From: Candidatus Levyibacteriota bacterium
Lineage (GTDB): Bacteria > Patescibacteria > Microgenomatia > Levybacterales > UBA12049
Direction: 5' to 3'
NCBI GenBank assembly: GCA_016186625.1
Contig: JACPLG010000013.1
Span: 1-57,084, forward strand
Length of the DNA: 57,084 bases
Shown here in pieces: positions 24,748 to 33,383 of this stretch. The notes below the pieces were generated by a model, which was not told the origin of the DNA, made no database searches, and saw nothing but the letters and a program-made list of their open reading frames with translations. A program made the translations under genes and the position numbers. The first letter of the stretch is position 1, and every line of letters begins with the position of its first letter.

Positions 24748-25242
24748 ATGAAAGATACAAATATAACTGCCCAGATTGACAGAAAACAGGAAGAGTATGA
24801 AGAAAAAATAGTCCAGGTTAATCGCGTTTCCAAAAAAACAAAAGGAGGAAATAAGATTGGATTCTCTGCTCTTGCTGTTGTTGGTGACGGAAAGGGAAAA
24901 GTAGGAGTTGGTCTTGGTAAGGCACCGGATGTCTCCTCAGCTATCCGAAAAGGAGTAAGTATTGCAAAAAAGAATATGGTGGAAATTCCGATTATAAATG
25001 GAACAATTCCTTTTGAATTCAACATAAAACTGGGGGCTGCCAAGGTTCTTTTAAAACCCGCACCTCCAGGCTCAGGTGTTATTGCGGGAGGGGCAGTTAG
25101 AAGCGTTGTAACTGCTGCAGGAATCCATAATATCTCATCAAAAGTTCTTGGAACAAAAAATCAGGCGAGTAATGTTTATGCAACAATTGAAGCATTAAGA
25201 CTTTTATCTTTAAGATATAAAAGGGAACAGGAAAGGAAATAA
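24748..25242 (+). CDS. rpsE: 30S ribosomal protein S5
   Basis: uS5, 164 aa. KTKGGNKIGFSALAVVGDGKGKVGVGLGKAPDVSSAIRK and PAPPGSGVIAGGAVRSVV. Immediately followed by rplO with no rpmD (L30) gene between them, as is known for CPR bacteria. Confidence 0.97.
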   Translation: MKDTNITAQIDRKQEEYEEKIVQVNRVSKKTKGGNKIGFSALAVVGDGKGKVGVGLGKAPDVSSAIRKGVSIAKKNMVEIPIINGTIPFEFNIKLGAAKVLLKPAPPGSGVIAGGAVRSVVTAAGIHNISSKVLGTKNQASNVYATIEALRLLSLRYKREQERK

Positions 25243-25716
25243 ATGAGTTTAAATAGCTTGCCAAAAATAAAAAAACACAGTAAAAAAAGACTCGGTCAGG
25301 GACATGGTTCGGGAAGGGTCAAAACTGCGGGTCGCGGAACAAAAGGACAAAAAGCCAGAAATAAAGTTTCTTTATCCTTTGAAGGAGGAGCCTTGCCTCT
25401 TATCAAAAGACTTCCAATGAGACGCGGAAAAGGAAGAAATAAAAACCTAAGACACGGTCCTTTGATAGTAAATGTCAAATATCTCAATACACTTAACGAG
25501 AATCAAGTTGTTGATGTAGAGTCACTTATTAAAAAAGGAATTGTAAAAGCTGGGGACGCAAGAGAATTTGGTGTTAAAATATTAGGAGACGGAGAGATTA
25601 AACAGGCTTTAATTATTAAATTACCTATTTCAATAAGCGCAGCCAAAAAAATTGAGAAAGCAGGCGGTCACGTAGAACGCGACATGTCTAATCGAATTGA
25701 ATCAGTTATAAAATGA
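25243..25716 (+). CDS. rplO: 50S ribosomal protein L15
   Basis: uL15, 157 aa, ATG directly after the rpsE stop. KRLGQGHGSGRVKTAGRGTKGQKAR and GGALPLIKRLPMRRGKG are typical; the C-terminal domain ends VERDMSNRIESVIK. Confidence 0.96.
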   Translation: MSLNSLPKIKKHSKKRLGQGHGSGRVKTAGRGTKGQKARNKVSLSFEGGALPLIKRLPMRRGKGRNKNLRHGPLIVNVKYLNTLNENQVVDVESLIKKGIVKAGDAREFGVKILGDGEIKQALIIKLPISISAAKKIEKAGGHVERDMSNRIESVIK

Positions 25717-25723
25717 TCCAGCC

Positions 25724-25742
25724 AAGCCACGTTTGACGTGGC
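25724..25742. repeat. Dispersed palindrome aagccacgtttgacgtggc
   Basis: Perfect inverted arms gccacg/cgtggc around tttga, just before the secY Shine-Dalgarno (aggagg). The first 18 nt recur exactly, inverted, inside the FNR-like gene at 45341-45358. Confidence 0.8.
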
Positions 25743-25759
25743 AGGAGGACGTGTAAAAC

Positions 25760-27046
25760 ATGGAACATCTTCTTAGATTAATTAGAAACAGTTTAAAAGC
25801 GCCAGACGTAAGAAAAAAGCTTATGTTCACTTTTTTCATTCTTGTAATCTTTCGTATTTTTGCCCATATTCCAGTTTCTGGTGTTGACCTAGTCCAGCTA
25901 AAGGCACTTTTTGCTCAGAGTCAGCTCTTGGGGTTACTTGATATTTTTTCTGGAGGAACTTTAGCTAATTTTTCAGTAATGGCACTAGGCCTTAATCCTT
26001 ATATTAATGCTTCAATTATAATGAATTTAGGAACTTTGGTGTTTCCTAAGCTTGAGGAACTCCAAAAAGAAGGAGAGATGGGACGGAAGAAAATTAACCA
26101 ATACACAAGATTTTTAACAGTTCCGCTAGCATCAGTTCAGGCTGTTGGAATGTTTGCTCTTTTGAAAAGCCAAGGAATTATTTTCTTGGATAATCCTATT
26201 CTAATATTGTCATTTATCCTGACAATGACTGCTGGGACTATGTTTTTGGTCTGGCTGGGAGAGCTTATTACTGAAAAAGGTGTGGGAAACGGTATTTCTA
26301 TTTTAATCTTTGCTGGTATTGTTGGAAGATTTCCGGTTATTTTTGGACAAACCATCACAACAGCTACATCCCAAAACTTATTTAACATTCTCAGCTTTGT
26401 TGTTATGGGGCTATTGGTGATAGGACTGATAGTTATTGTTAATGAGGCCACCAGACAAATAACAGTTCATTATGCAAGAAGAGTTAGGGGAAACAGAATG
26501 TATGGAGGTCAGTCCACCCACTTACCACTTCGTCTTAACCAGGCAGGAGTGATACCGATCATTTTTGCGATTTCACTAATACTTCTTCCAAGTCTTTTTG
26601 CAAATTACCTAACAGCTTCATCAAATCAAGTTCTAAAAAGTATTGCAACTGAGGTTACGATTTGGTTTAATCCCAATGGGCCAATTTATAATATTTCATA
26701 TTTTCTTTTAGTTGTTGTATTTACCTACTTCTATACAGCAGTGGTTTTCAATCCTAAAAAAATTGCTGAAGAAATCCAAAAATATGGAGGTTTTATCCCC
26801 GGAATTAGACCTGGAACTGAGACGGCAAAATATTTGAATTATATTCTTACAAGAATTACCTCCGCTGGAGCTATATTTTTAGGCTTTATTGCAATTCTGC
26901 CTGTAATTGGACGATCGGTTACCAATGTGCAAACACTTCTGTTGGGAGGAACGGGAATTCTAATTGTGGTTTCAGTAGTTTTGGAAACCATTAAATCAAT
27001 TGAAGCGCAGCTTGTTATGAGAAATTATGAGGGATACCAGAAATAA
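25760..27046 (+). CDS. secY: Preprotein translocase subunit SecY
   Basis: Ten-helix channel of the Sec translocon, 428 aa. MFTFFILVIFRIFAHIPVSGVD (TM1), plug region SGGTLANFSVMALGLNPYINASI, TERGVGNGIS-like TEKGVGNGISILIF, and PGIRPGTETAKYL. Needed for the secreted proteins in this window. SD aggagg 12 nt upstream. Confidence 0.98.
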   Translation: MEHLLRLIRNSLKAPDVRKKLMFTFFILVIFRIFAHIPVSGVDLVQLKALFAQSQLLGLLDIFSGGTLANFSVMALGLNPYINASIIMNLGTLVFPKLEELQKEGEMGRKKINQYTRFLTVPLASVQAVGMFALLKSQGIIFLDNPILILSFILTMTAGTMFLVWLGELITEKGVGNGISILIFAGIVGRFPVIFGQTITTATSQNLFNILSFVVMGLLVIGLIVIVNEATRQITVHYARRVRGNRMYGGQSTHLPLRLNQAGVIPIIFAISLILLPSLFANYLTASSNQVLKSIATEVTIWFNPNGPIYNISYFLLVVVFTYFYTAVVFNPKKIAEEIQKYGGFIPGIRPGTETAKYLNYILTRITSAGAIFLGFIAILPVIGRSVTNVQTLLLGGTGILIVVSVVLETIKSIEAQLVMRNYEGYQK

Positions 27047-27080
27047 TATTAAATATAAAATATTAAATAGCAAATAGTTA

Positions 27081-27179
27081 GCGAGGGGTGGTGTGAGTGG
27101 AAGGGTTCCCGACAGCGTGCAGGCGAGTGAATCGTCGACGAGCACTGGCGGGAGGGAAAGGAGCGACAGGACCCCGAGC
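27081..27179. repeat. ~100-bp dispersed GC-rich repeat, copy B (inverted relative to copy A)
   Basis: secY-adk spacer; gcgaggggtggtgtgagtgg at one end and gcgacaggaccccgagc at the other. Its reverse complement aligns over its whole length with 20444-20544 by eye. Confidence 0.85.
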
Positions 27180-27190
27180 AACAAACTTAT

Positions 27191-27730
27191 ATGAAGATAA
27201 TTTTGATAGGAATTCAAGGTGCAGGAAAGTCAACACAAGGAAATATTCTTTCTGAAAAGTTAGGTATTCCGTATCTTTCAACAGGACACATTTTCCGTGA
27301 AATGGCCAAAGAAAAATCAAAACTTGGCCGCTACATAAAGGAAACTATGAATGCTGGATATTTAATTCCTGATGATAAAACAGTTGAGATAGTTAAGAAA
27401 TATCTTGAAAAACCTGAGTATGCCAAGGGGTATATAATTGATGGATTTCCAAGAACAGTTGCTCAGGCGCACGCTTTTGAGAATGGGGCAAAAAAAGCAA
27501 TTTATCTCAAAGTAACTGATGAGGAAGCTTTGAAAAGAATTAGTTTTCGAAATGGCAACGAGCGAGCAGACGAAACACCAGCGGCGATTGCAAAAAGAAT
27601 TGAGTCGTTCCATATTCACACAGAGCCAGCGATTGATTATTACAGGCAAAAAGGAATGCTTGTGGAAATCGATGGTGAAAAATCAATCGAAGAGATAAGT
27701 AAAGATATACTCAGGAGTATTGGGAAGTGA
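27191..27730 (+). CDS. adk: Adenylate kinase
   Basis: P-loop NMP kinase, 179 aa. Walker A variant GIQGAGKST (residues 6-14), LSTGHIFREMA, AMP-binding IDGFPRTVAQA; the LID is short, as in short-form adenylate kinases. Lies in its usual place after secY, followed by two more kinase-like genes with overlapping ends. Confidence 0.92.
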   Translation: MKIILIGIQGAGKSTQGNILSEKLGIPYLSTGHIFREMAKEKSKLGRYIKETMNAGYLIPDDKTVEIVKKYLEKPEYAKGYIIDGFPRTVAQAHAFENGAKKAIYLKVTDEEALKRISFRNGNERADETPAAIAKRIESFHIHTEPAIDYYRQKGMLVEIDGEKSIEEISKDILRSIGK

Positions 27731-28290
27731 CTCAAAAATCTACCGTAATAGGGATTACCGGGCCGTTTGGAAGTGGAAAATCAACAGCAGCTGCCTTTTT
27801 CGAAAGTAAAGGTTTTTATAAGATTACTCTTTCTTCTTTTTTGGAAGAAGCGCTCAGGAGGCAAGGAAAGAAAATAACGCGAAAAAATCTTCAAGATCTC
27901 GGAAACTTATGGCGGTCCCAAAAAGGATCGGGAATTTTGGCTAGTAAGGCTCTTGAGTTTATCTCTAAAGATAATATTTCAAATGCAGTGATTGACGGGA
28001 TCAGAAATATAGGAGAGATCGAGCAATTTAAAAAGAACAGCGATTTCAAATTGATAGCTATATTAGCAAATAGGAATGTTCGTTTAGAGAGATTACAAAA
28101 AATAAAGAGGAGAGAAAATTTAACTAGGCAACTTTTTGACAAACTGGATTATCGAGATTTAGGTGTTGGAGAAAAAGAGACAGGCCTTCAAGTCGCAGTT
28201 TGCTTATCAGTTTCTGATTATTTTATTTTAAACAATGGGGGGAAAAAAGAGTTCGAAGATAGAATAAAAGAAATTCTAAATAAATTATGA
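27727..28290 (+). CDS. P-loop kinase, dephospho-CoA-kinase/NMP-kinase-like
   Basis: 187 aa, GTG start overlapping adk by 4 nt. Walker A GPFGSGKST (residues 12-20), ESKGFYKITLSSFLEEALRRQGK resembles the CoaE/NMP-kinase start, and VIDGIRNIGEIE is a Walker-B-like or substrate segment. Exact substrate unknown. The window also encodes an archaeal-type dephospho-CoA kinase (54861-55907), so CoaE activity is not required of this gene. Confidence 0.65.
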   Translation: MTQKSTVIGITGPFGSGKSTAAAFFESKGFYKITLSSFLEEALRRQGKKITRKNLQDLGNLWRSQKGSGILASKALEFISKDNISNAVIDGIRNIGEIEQFKKNSDFKLIAILANRNVRLERLQKIKRRENLTRQLFDKLDYRDLGVGEKETGLQVAVCLSVSDYFILNNGGKKEFEDRIKEILNKL

Positions 28291-28835
28291 TTATTATTTT
28301 TATTGGCCCGCCATTTTCAGGAAAAGATACACAGGCAAAATTACTTGGGGAAAAATTAAATCTCCCTGTTTATTCAATGGGAGGAATAATTCGCAAGGCT
28401 TATGAAAAAGGTGACCCAAGAGCTATTGAAGGGTTTGAAAAGTATAGCATGAAAGGTCAACACGTCCCGATTAGATTAAAATTTGATTTACTGCGAGAAA
28501 AGCTTGAGAAGACAATTGACGGATTTATTCTTGATAATTTCCCAGCAACCCAGGAGGATCTAGATACCTTTAACAAATATTTATTAACTAAAAACCTTAA
28601 TGTAAATAGAGTATTTTTGATGAACGTAAGCAGAGAGGAAATGATTAGAAGAATGGTTAATAGAGGAAGAGGAGACGATGAGCAAGAATTGGTAATGAAA
28701 AGAAGAGAAATTCAAGATGAAGATAGAAAGCCGGTAATTGAGTATTTTATAACTTGGGGTTTGCTTGCGGAAATTGATAGCGAGGGAAAAATTGAAGATG
28801 TTCACAAGCAAATAATAGAGAAGTTAAATGGTTGA
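28287..28835 (+). CDS. Second adenylate-kinase-like protein
   Basis: 182 aa, paralogous in layout to adk: GPPFSGKDTQAKLLGEKL (Walker A with Phe and Asp in place of Gly), YSMGGIIRKA, ILDNFPATQEDL (adk FPRT replaced by FPAT, losing the AMP-binding Arg), and EMIRRMVNRGRGDD before a short LID. The FPAT change suggests altered nucleotide choice. Overlaps its neighbours by 4 and 8 nt. Confidence 0.75.
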   Translation: MIIIFIGPPFSGKDTQAKLLGEKLNLPVYSMGGIIRKAYEKGDPRAIEGFEKYSMKGQHVPIRLKFDLLREKLEKTIDGFILDNFPATQEDLDTFNKYLLTKNLNVNRVFLMNVSREEMIRRMVNRGRGDDEQELVMKRREIQDEDRKPVIEYFITWGLLAEIDSEGKIEDVHKQIIEKLNG

Positions 28836-29604
28836 TATCAAAACAGAGAAAGAAATAGAAATAATGAGAGAGGGTGGCAAAATTCTTGCAGAGATTTTGG
28901 GGGAAGTTTTAGATAGCATAAAACCTGGCGTGAACGAGCTTGAGCTGGATGAGTTTGCAGAGCGTTTAATCAGAGAAAAAGGTGGAGAGCCGGCATTTAA
29001 GAAAGTAAAGGGATACCGCCACTGCCTATGTATCTCAGGAAACAACATAGTTGTTCACGGAGTTCCTACAAAGCGCAAACTTCAAGAAGGCGATGTTGTG
29101 GGAGTTGATTGTGGAGTATACTACAAAGGATTTAACACAGATATGTCGGAGACAATTAAAGTCAAAAGGCAAAAGTCAAAAGGCAAAAGTTTGAATGAAG
29201 ATGAAATTGATAGGTTTTTAGAAACTGGGAAGAAAGCTTTGGAGGAGGCTATCAAGGTTGCAATTGTGGGGAATAGGATTGGGCATATTTCTAAAACAAT
29301 TCAAGAGATTGTTGAGAAGGAAGGATACTCGGTTGTAAGAGCGCTAATTGGTCATGGAGTGGGGAGGCAGCTTCACGAGGATCCGGAGGTTCCTGGATTT
29401 CTTAACAAAAAGATAGAAAAGACCCCTCTTCTTAAAGGTGGAATGACCATAGCAATTGAAGTAATTTACAACATGGGCGGCCACGAGGTTTCCTATTTAA
29501 ATAGCGATGGTTGGACAATAGCAACATCGGATGGATCTATTTCAGGACTTTTTGAAAAAACAATCGCGATAAAAGAAAAAGGGCCATTGGTTTTAACAGC
29601 CTAG
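28828..29604 (+). CDS. map: Methionine aminopeptidase, type I
   Basis: 258 aa. Pita-bread fold with metal ligands in GVDCGVYYKGFNTDMS (two Asp), GHGVGRQLHEDP (His), AIEVIYNM (Glu) and the final Glu near ISGLFEKT. The stretch KVKRQKSKGKSLNEDE (about residues 111-127) is an insert encoded by a tandem gtcaaaaggcaaaa repeat. Standard position between adk and infA. Confidence 0.95.
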   Translation: MVDIKTEKEIEIMREGGKILAEILGEVLDSIKPGVNELELDEFAERLIREKGGEPAFKKVKGYRHCLCISGNNIVVHGVPTKRKLQEGDVVGVDCGVYYKGFNTDMSETIKVKRQKSKGKSLNEDEIDRFLETGKKALEEAIKVAIVGNRIGHISKTIQEIVEKEGYSVVRALIGHGVGRQLHEDPEVPGFLNKKIEKTPLLKGGMTIAIEVIYNMGGHEVSYLNSDGWTIATSDGSISGLFEKTIAIKEKGPLVLTA

Positions 29605-29611
29605 TTAGTAC

Positions 29612-29640
29612 TTGTCCTTTTGAGGCTAGTTTGGTATAAT
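29612..29640 (+). promoter_or_regulatory. Promoter for infA-rpmJ-rpsM segment
   Basis: TTGTCC (29612-29617), 17 nt, TATAAT (29635-29640), 95 nt before infA. Gives the alpha-operon part its own start inside the super-operon. Confidence 0.65.
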
Positions 29641-29734
29641 AAAGGCCAAATTCGAATATCGAATATCGAAATTCGAAACGTAATCGGAAATGTATTTGTT
29701 TCGAGCTTCGGATTTCGAGCTTCGGATTTTTATT

Positions 29735-29953
29735 ATGGCGCATCAAGGGTCATTTGAGGTGGAAGGAAAAGTTCTGGAGTCTCTGCCCAATACTTTATTT
29801 AGAGTAGAGCTTGGGGATGGTAAAATAATTATCTGCCATTTATCTGGGAAAATGAGGATGAATTTTATAAAGATTCTCCCTGGAGACAGAGTCCGAGTAG
29901 AGATGACGCCATATGACGGCTCAAAAGGAAGAATTACTTTCAGGCTAAAATAG
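29735..29953 (+). CDS. infA: Translation initiation factor IF-1
   Basis: 72 aa OB-fold protein; FEVEGKVLESLPNTLFRVELGDG, CHLSGKMRMNFIKILPGDRVRVEMTPYDGSKGRITFR. The ATG at 29735 is chosen over an upstream in-frame start because the extension would be repeat-derived (tttcgagcttcggattt twice). Confidence 0.96.
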   Translation: MAHQGSFEVEGKVLESLPNTLFRVELGDGKIIICHLSGKMRMNFIKILPGDRVRVEMTPYDGSKGRITFRLK

Positions 29954-30043
29954 CCTGAATACGAATAGACCCGAATTATTGATTCGAATAAACACGAATA
30001 TTCGGAGCTATTCGCATAAAAGATTCGGAAGGATTAGTATATT
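29954..30043. repeat. Direct repeat flanking rpmJ, left copy
   Basis: Words cgaattattgattcgaata, aatattcgga and ggattagtatatt; the spacer after rpmJ (30158-30244) repeats the same order with differences. Confidence 0.6.
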
Positions 30044-30157
30044 GTGAAGGTACAGGCAAGTGTTTCAAAAAGGTGTTCAAAGTGTAAAATTATTCGCCGA
30101 CGTGGAGTGGTGAGGGTTATTTGTGATAATCCAAGACACAAGCAGAGACAAGGCTAG
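30044..30157 (+). CDS. rpmJ: 50S ribosomal protein L36
   Basis: bL36, 37 aa, GTG start, too short for ordinary ORF cut-offs. Reads VKVQASVSKRCSKCKIIRRR then GVVRVICDNPRHKQRQG; zinc ribbon C-x2-C-x12-C-x4-H (Cys11, Cys14, Cys27, His32). Sits in its normal place between infA and rpsM. Confidence 0.96.
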   Translation: MKVQASVSKRCSKCKIIRRRGVVRVICDNPRHKQRQG

Positions 30158-30244
30158 GATGCGAATGCATCCGAATTATTAGTTCGAATATATCCTAATA
30201 TTCGGAAAAATTCGGAGTAAACATTCGAATAAATTAGTATTTAT
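30158..30244. repeat. Direct repeat flanking rpmJ, right copy
   Basis: Words ccgaattattagttcgaata, aatattcgga and aaattagtattt, matching the left spacer in order and orientation. Confidence 0.6.
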
Positions 30245-30655
30245 ATGAGAATTTCAGGAGTAAATATACCAGATGAAAAGAAATTAGATATAGCACTAGG
30301 CTATATTTACGGTGTTGGAAGAAATAATGTTTATGAAATTCTAGAAAAAGCCAAGGTAGATGGTGCAAAAAGAGTAAATACACTTTCTGAAGATGAGCAG
30401 AAAAGGATACAAAAGGCCTTAGAGGGTTACAAACTTGAGGGAGACTTAAGAACTGAAATTAATGAAAATATAAGAAGACTTAAGGATATTGGATCATATA
30501 GAGGGTTGCGGCACAGTAGAAATTTACCAGCAAGAGGGCAGAGAACAAGATCAAACGCAAGAACCAAAAGAGGAAAGAGAGTAACAATAGGAGCAATAAA
30601 GAAAGAGGTAGCAATAAAAATGGGGCTTGCTACCGAGGAAACCAAGGAGAAATAA
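30245..30655 (+). CDS. rpsM: 30S ribosomal protein S13
   Basis: uS13, 136 aa. RISGVNIPDEKKLDIALGYIYGVG, H2TH-type helices, and RHSRNLPARGQRTRSNARTKRG. Longer than usual by a short tail (EVAIKMGLATEETKEK). Confidence 0.96.
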   Translation: MRISGVNIPDEKKLDIALGYIYGVGRNNVYEILEKAKVDGAKRVNTLSEDEQKRIQKALEGYKLEGDLRTEINENIRRLKDIGSYRGLRHSRNLPARGQRTRSNARTKRGKRVTIGAIKKEVAIKMGLATEETKEK

Positions 30656-30658
30656 AAT

Positions 30659-31057
30659 ATGGCAGAAGGAGTAACAAAAAAGAGAGAATCAAAGAAAAAA
30701 ACTGATCGGGTTTCAGAAAACGGTAAAGTTTTTATAACAGCAACTTTTAATAATACTTTGGTAACGATAACAAATAATAAGGGAGATACAATAGGCTGGA
30801 GTTCTGCCGGAGCTGTTGGTTTTAAAGGTACTAGAAAATCAACACCCTATGCAGCAACAACAGCTGTTGAGGCAGTTGCGAAAAAGGCAGTCTTAAAAGG
30901 ATTAAAAAATGTTGAAGTTTACATTAAAGGACCAGGAGCTGGGCGTGATTCGGCACTTCGGGCAATTAAAAGTGCTGGTCTTTCTATTTCTCAAATCGCT
31001 GATATAACCCCTATTCCGCATAACGGACCAAGGGCAAGCAAAAAACGCAGAATATAG
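30659..31057 (+). CDS. rpsK: 30S ribosomal protein S11
   Basis: uS11, 132 aa. GKVFITATFNNTLVTITNNKGD, GFKGTRKSTPYAATTA, KGPGAGRDSALRAIKSAGL, and the final TPIPHNGPRASKKRRI. Confidence 0.97.
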   Translation: MAEGVTKKRESKKKTDRVSENGKVFITATFNNTLVTITNNKGDTIGWSSAGAVGFKGTRKSTPYAATTAVEAVAKKAVLKGLKNVEVYIKGPGAGRDSALRAIKSAGLSISQIADITPIPHNGPRASKKRRI

Positions 31058-31079
31058 AATTATGAATTACGAATTAAGA

Positions 31080-31162
31080 AAGGAGAAAAAGTTATAAGTT
31101 ATAAGTTATAAGTTCGATTTGGACTAATAACTTATAACTAAGCACTAATAACTTAAAGACAG
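31080..31162. repeat. Repeat family R-tta, copy 4
   Basis: rpsK-rpsD spacer with aagttataagttataagtt, cgatttggactaataactta and taactaagcactaataact; closest to the copy before rpsS (shared ttcgatttggactaa). Confidence 0.65.
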
Positions 31163-31765
31163 GTGGCACGATACATTGGACCAAAACATAAAGTTGCAAG
31201 ACGAGAAGGAATAAATGTATTGGATAAAACTTCAAACAGTTTATTACGCAGGCTCAACATTCCTCCCGGGCAGCACGGCAGGAAAAGAAAAAAAAGATTA
31301 TCCGAATTTGGAGAGCAGCTTAGGGAAAAACAAAAAGCAAAAGCAACTTACGGACTTTTGGAAAAACAGTTTAAAAACCTTTTCAGAAATGTTGAAGCAA
31401 AAAGGGCAGAAACAGGTGAGCTTTTGATTGCACATTTGGAGACAAGGCTTGATAATCTGGTTTACAGGCTGGGATTTGCAAGGTCACGTGCAGGAGCAAG
31501 ACAGCTCGTTTCTCACGGACACGTTTTTGTAAATGATAAAAAAGTAACAATTCCCTCATATCAAGTGAGAGTAGATGATATTATATCGCTTGGCCCTAAA
31601 TATCAGAATAACCCCGCAGTTTTACAGGCTATGGAAGAGCGGAAAGAATTTCTTCCGTTTGTCGTGCGTGAAGGCGCTTTAGGAAAGTTGTTAAGAATGC
31701 CCAAAAAAGACGATCTAGAGGTCCCTTTTAATACACAGCTGATAATTGAATATTATTCAAGATAA
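31163..31765 (+). CDS. rpsD: 30S ribosomal protein S4
   Basis: uS4, 200 aa, GTG start after an acagg sequence. ARYIGPKHKVARREGINV, PPGQHGRKRKKRLSEFGEQLREKQKAK, and the S4 RNA-binding domain RLDNLVYRLGFARSRAGARQLVSHGHVFVNDKKV. No zinc Cys cluster in the N-terminus. Confidence 0.97.
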   Translation: MARYIGPKHKVARREGINVLDKTSNSLLRRLNIPPGQHGRKRKKRLSEFGEQLREKQKAKATYGLLEKQFKNLFRNVEAKRAETGELLIAHLETRLDNLVYRLGFARSRAGARQLVSHGHVFVNDKKVTIPSYQVRVDDIISLGPKYQNNPAVLQAMEERKEFLPFVVREGALGKLLRMPKKDDLEVPFNTQLIIEYYSR

Positions 31766-31782
31766 TGTTAGAATAATTCTTT

Positions 31783-32706
31783 ATGATAGAGCCTAATTTT
31801 AAAGTAAAAGAAGAGAAGTCGACTTCGGATTTTGGGCAATTTAGTATTGAGCCGCTTGAGCCTGGATACGGTCATACCTTAGGTACTGCACTTCGTCGAG
31901 TTTTACTAATTTCTATTCCCGGAGTTGCTGTAACTTCTATTAAGATCTCAGGAGTAAAACACAGATTCTCAACACTTCCAGGACTTAAGGAAAATATTGT
32001 AGATTTGTTACTCAATATAAAAGGTTTAAATTTCAGACTGCTAAATTCTAAAGATCAAAGTAGCGTTAAGCTCTCAGTTAGAGGCCCAAAGGAAATTAAA
32101 GGAAAAGATTTAGAGCTTTCTGAGGACGTTGAAATTGCAAACCCAGATCACTATATTGGAACGCTTGCTGATAAAAAAGCCAAAATTGAAATGGAGATGA
32201 TAGTTGAGCGAGGATATGGTTATTCACTTGCTGAGGAGAGAAGAAGCAACGCTTTAGGAGTAATACCAACAGATGCAATATATTCCCCGGTGAGACGTGT
32301 AAATTTTTCAGTCTCTGCAACCCGTGTCGGAAGACAGACAAATTTAGATAAGCTAAATATCCAGATTTGGACAAACGGAATAATCTCGCCTAAGGAAGCG
32401 CTGGATCAGGCAGGAAGGACTCTCACCTCATACTTTCATCAAGTTTATGAGCCAAAAGCCGAAGAAGAGTCAATCTCTGATTCCTCAATACAAAAAATAC
32501 CAGAGACAGTTTTAAATCTTACAATTGATGAAATAGATCTGCCAACTAGAATTTATAATTCACTTAGAAACGGTGGGGTAGAAACAATAGGCCAACTTAT
32601 CCTAACCCCAAGAAAAGATTTAATTTCTATGAGAAATATGGGCGGAAAATCTATTACAATTATAGAAGAAAAATTAAAAGAAAAAGAGATCGAACTTCCT
32701 GCCTAA
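31783..32706 (+). CDS. rpoA: DNA-directed RNA polymerase subunit alpha
   Basis: 307 aa. N-terminal dimer domain FSIEPLEPGYGHTLGTALRRVLL; the linker (EPKAEEESISDSS) leads to the alpha-CTD (LPTRIYNSLRNGGVETIGQL ... MRNMGGKSITIIEEKL), which keeps the DNA-contacting Arg. Normal place between rpsD and rplQ. Confidence 0.97.
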   Translation: MIEPNFKVKEEKSTSDFGQFSIEPLEPGYGHTLGTALRRVLLISIPGVAVTSIKISGVKHRFSTLPGLKENIVDLLLNIKGLNFRLLNSKDQSSVKLSVRGPKEIKGKDLELSEDVEIANPDHYIGTLADKKAKIEMEMIVERGYGYSLAEERRSNALGVIPTDAIYSPVRRVNFSVSATRVGRQTNLDKLNIQIWTNGIISPKEALDQAGRTLTSYFHQVYEPKAEEESISDSSIQKIPETVLNLTIDEIDLPTRIYNSLRNGGVETIGQLILTPRKDLISMRNMGGKSITIIEEKLKEKEIELPA

Positions 32707-32843
32707 ATACAAATCCGAATATCGAATTTCGAAACTCGAAACAATTTTCAAAACTCGAATAACAAATACTTAAAACATTTGAGTTTAGGAAATTAGAATT
32801 TGTTTCGTATTTCGGGTTTCGTGCTTCGGATTTTTTTAAAATT
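32707..32843. repeat. AT-rich inverted-repeat spacer rpoA-rplQ
   Basis: Left words aaatccgaatatcgaatttc and gaaactcgaaac have complements on the right (gtttcgtatttcgggtttcg, cttcggattt). The same word family is in the infA leader (29645-29730), the rplV tail and the helicase gene near 44660. Confidence 0.55.
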
Positions 32844-33383
32844 ATGAAAAAACAAGTATATGGTAGAAAATTTAAAAGAGATAGGAATCAAAGAAAGGCT
32901 CTTTTTTCGGGACTTATTTCTGCTATGATTTTGAAAGGAAAAATTACAACAACTGAAGAAAAAGCAAAAGCAATTCGTCCCGGTTTAGAAAAACTTGTTA
33001 CAAAAGCTAAGAAGGGAGAGATTTCAAAAAGATTACTTCGACCGTATCTTAAACCTTTTGAAATTGATAAGATGATCTATGAAATTGGGCCCACGTTTAT
33101 CAGTAGAGCTGGTGGCTACACAAGAATTATTAAAACAGGAAGAAGACTTTCGGATAATGCGCAACTTGCAATTATAGAGTGGACGGACAAAATTATAAAA
33201 GTAGAAAAACCTGCAATTACAGAAAACACTGAGAAGTCCACAGAAGCACAGAGTAAGTCTTCAGTTTCCTCAGTGGACAAATCTGTGCATTCAGTGGTTG
33301 CAAGGAAAGCATCGAAGCGAACGAGTTCGAAAACCAGACCCCACTCCGCCAAGGCTTCGCGGGGCAAGAAGGAGACAAAGTAA
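32844..33383 (+). CDS. rplQ: 50S ribosomal protein L17 with C-terminal extension
   Basis: bL17, 179 aa against ~120. Core GRKFKRDRNQRKALFSGLISAMI and GGYTRIIKTGRRLSDNAQLAIIEW ends near residue 118. The Ser/Thr/Lys-rich tail contains SKTRPHSAKASRGKKETK, encoded by a GC-rich palindromic word (ccgccaaggcttcgcgg) like those in other repeats. The stop is adjacent to the rplM ATG. Confidence 0.94.
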   Translation: MKKQVYGRKFKRDRNQRKALFSGLISAMILKGKITTTEEKAKAIRPGLEKLVTKAKKGEISKRLLRPYLKPFEIDKMIYEIGPTFISRAGGYTRIIKTGRRLSDNAQLAIIEWTDKIIKVEKPAITENTEKSTEAQSKSSVSSVDKSVHSVVARKASKRTSSKTRPHSAKASRGKKETK

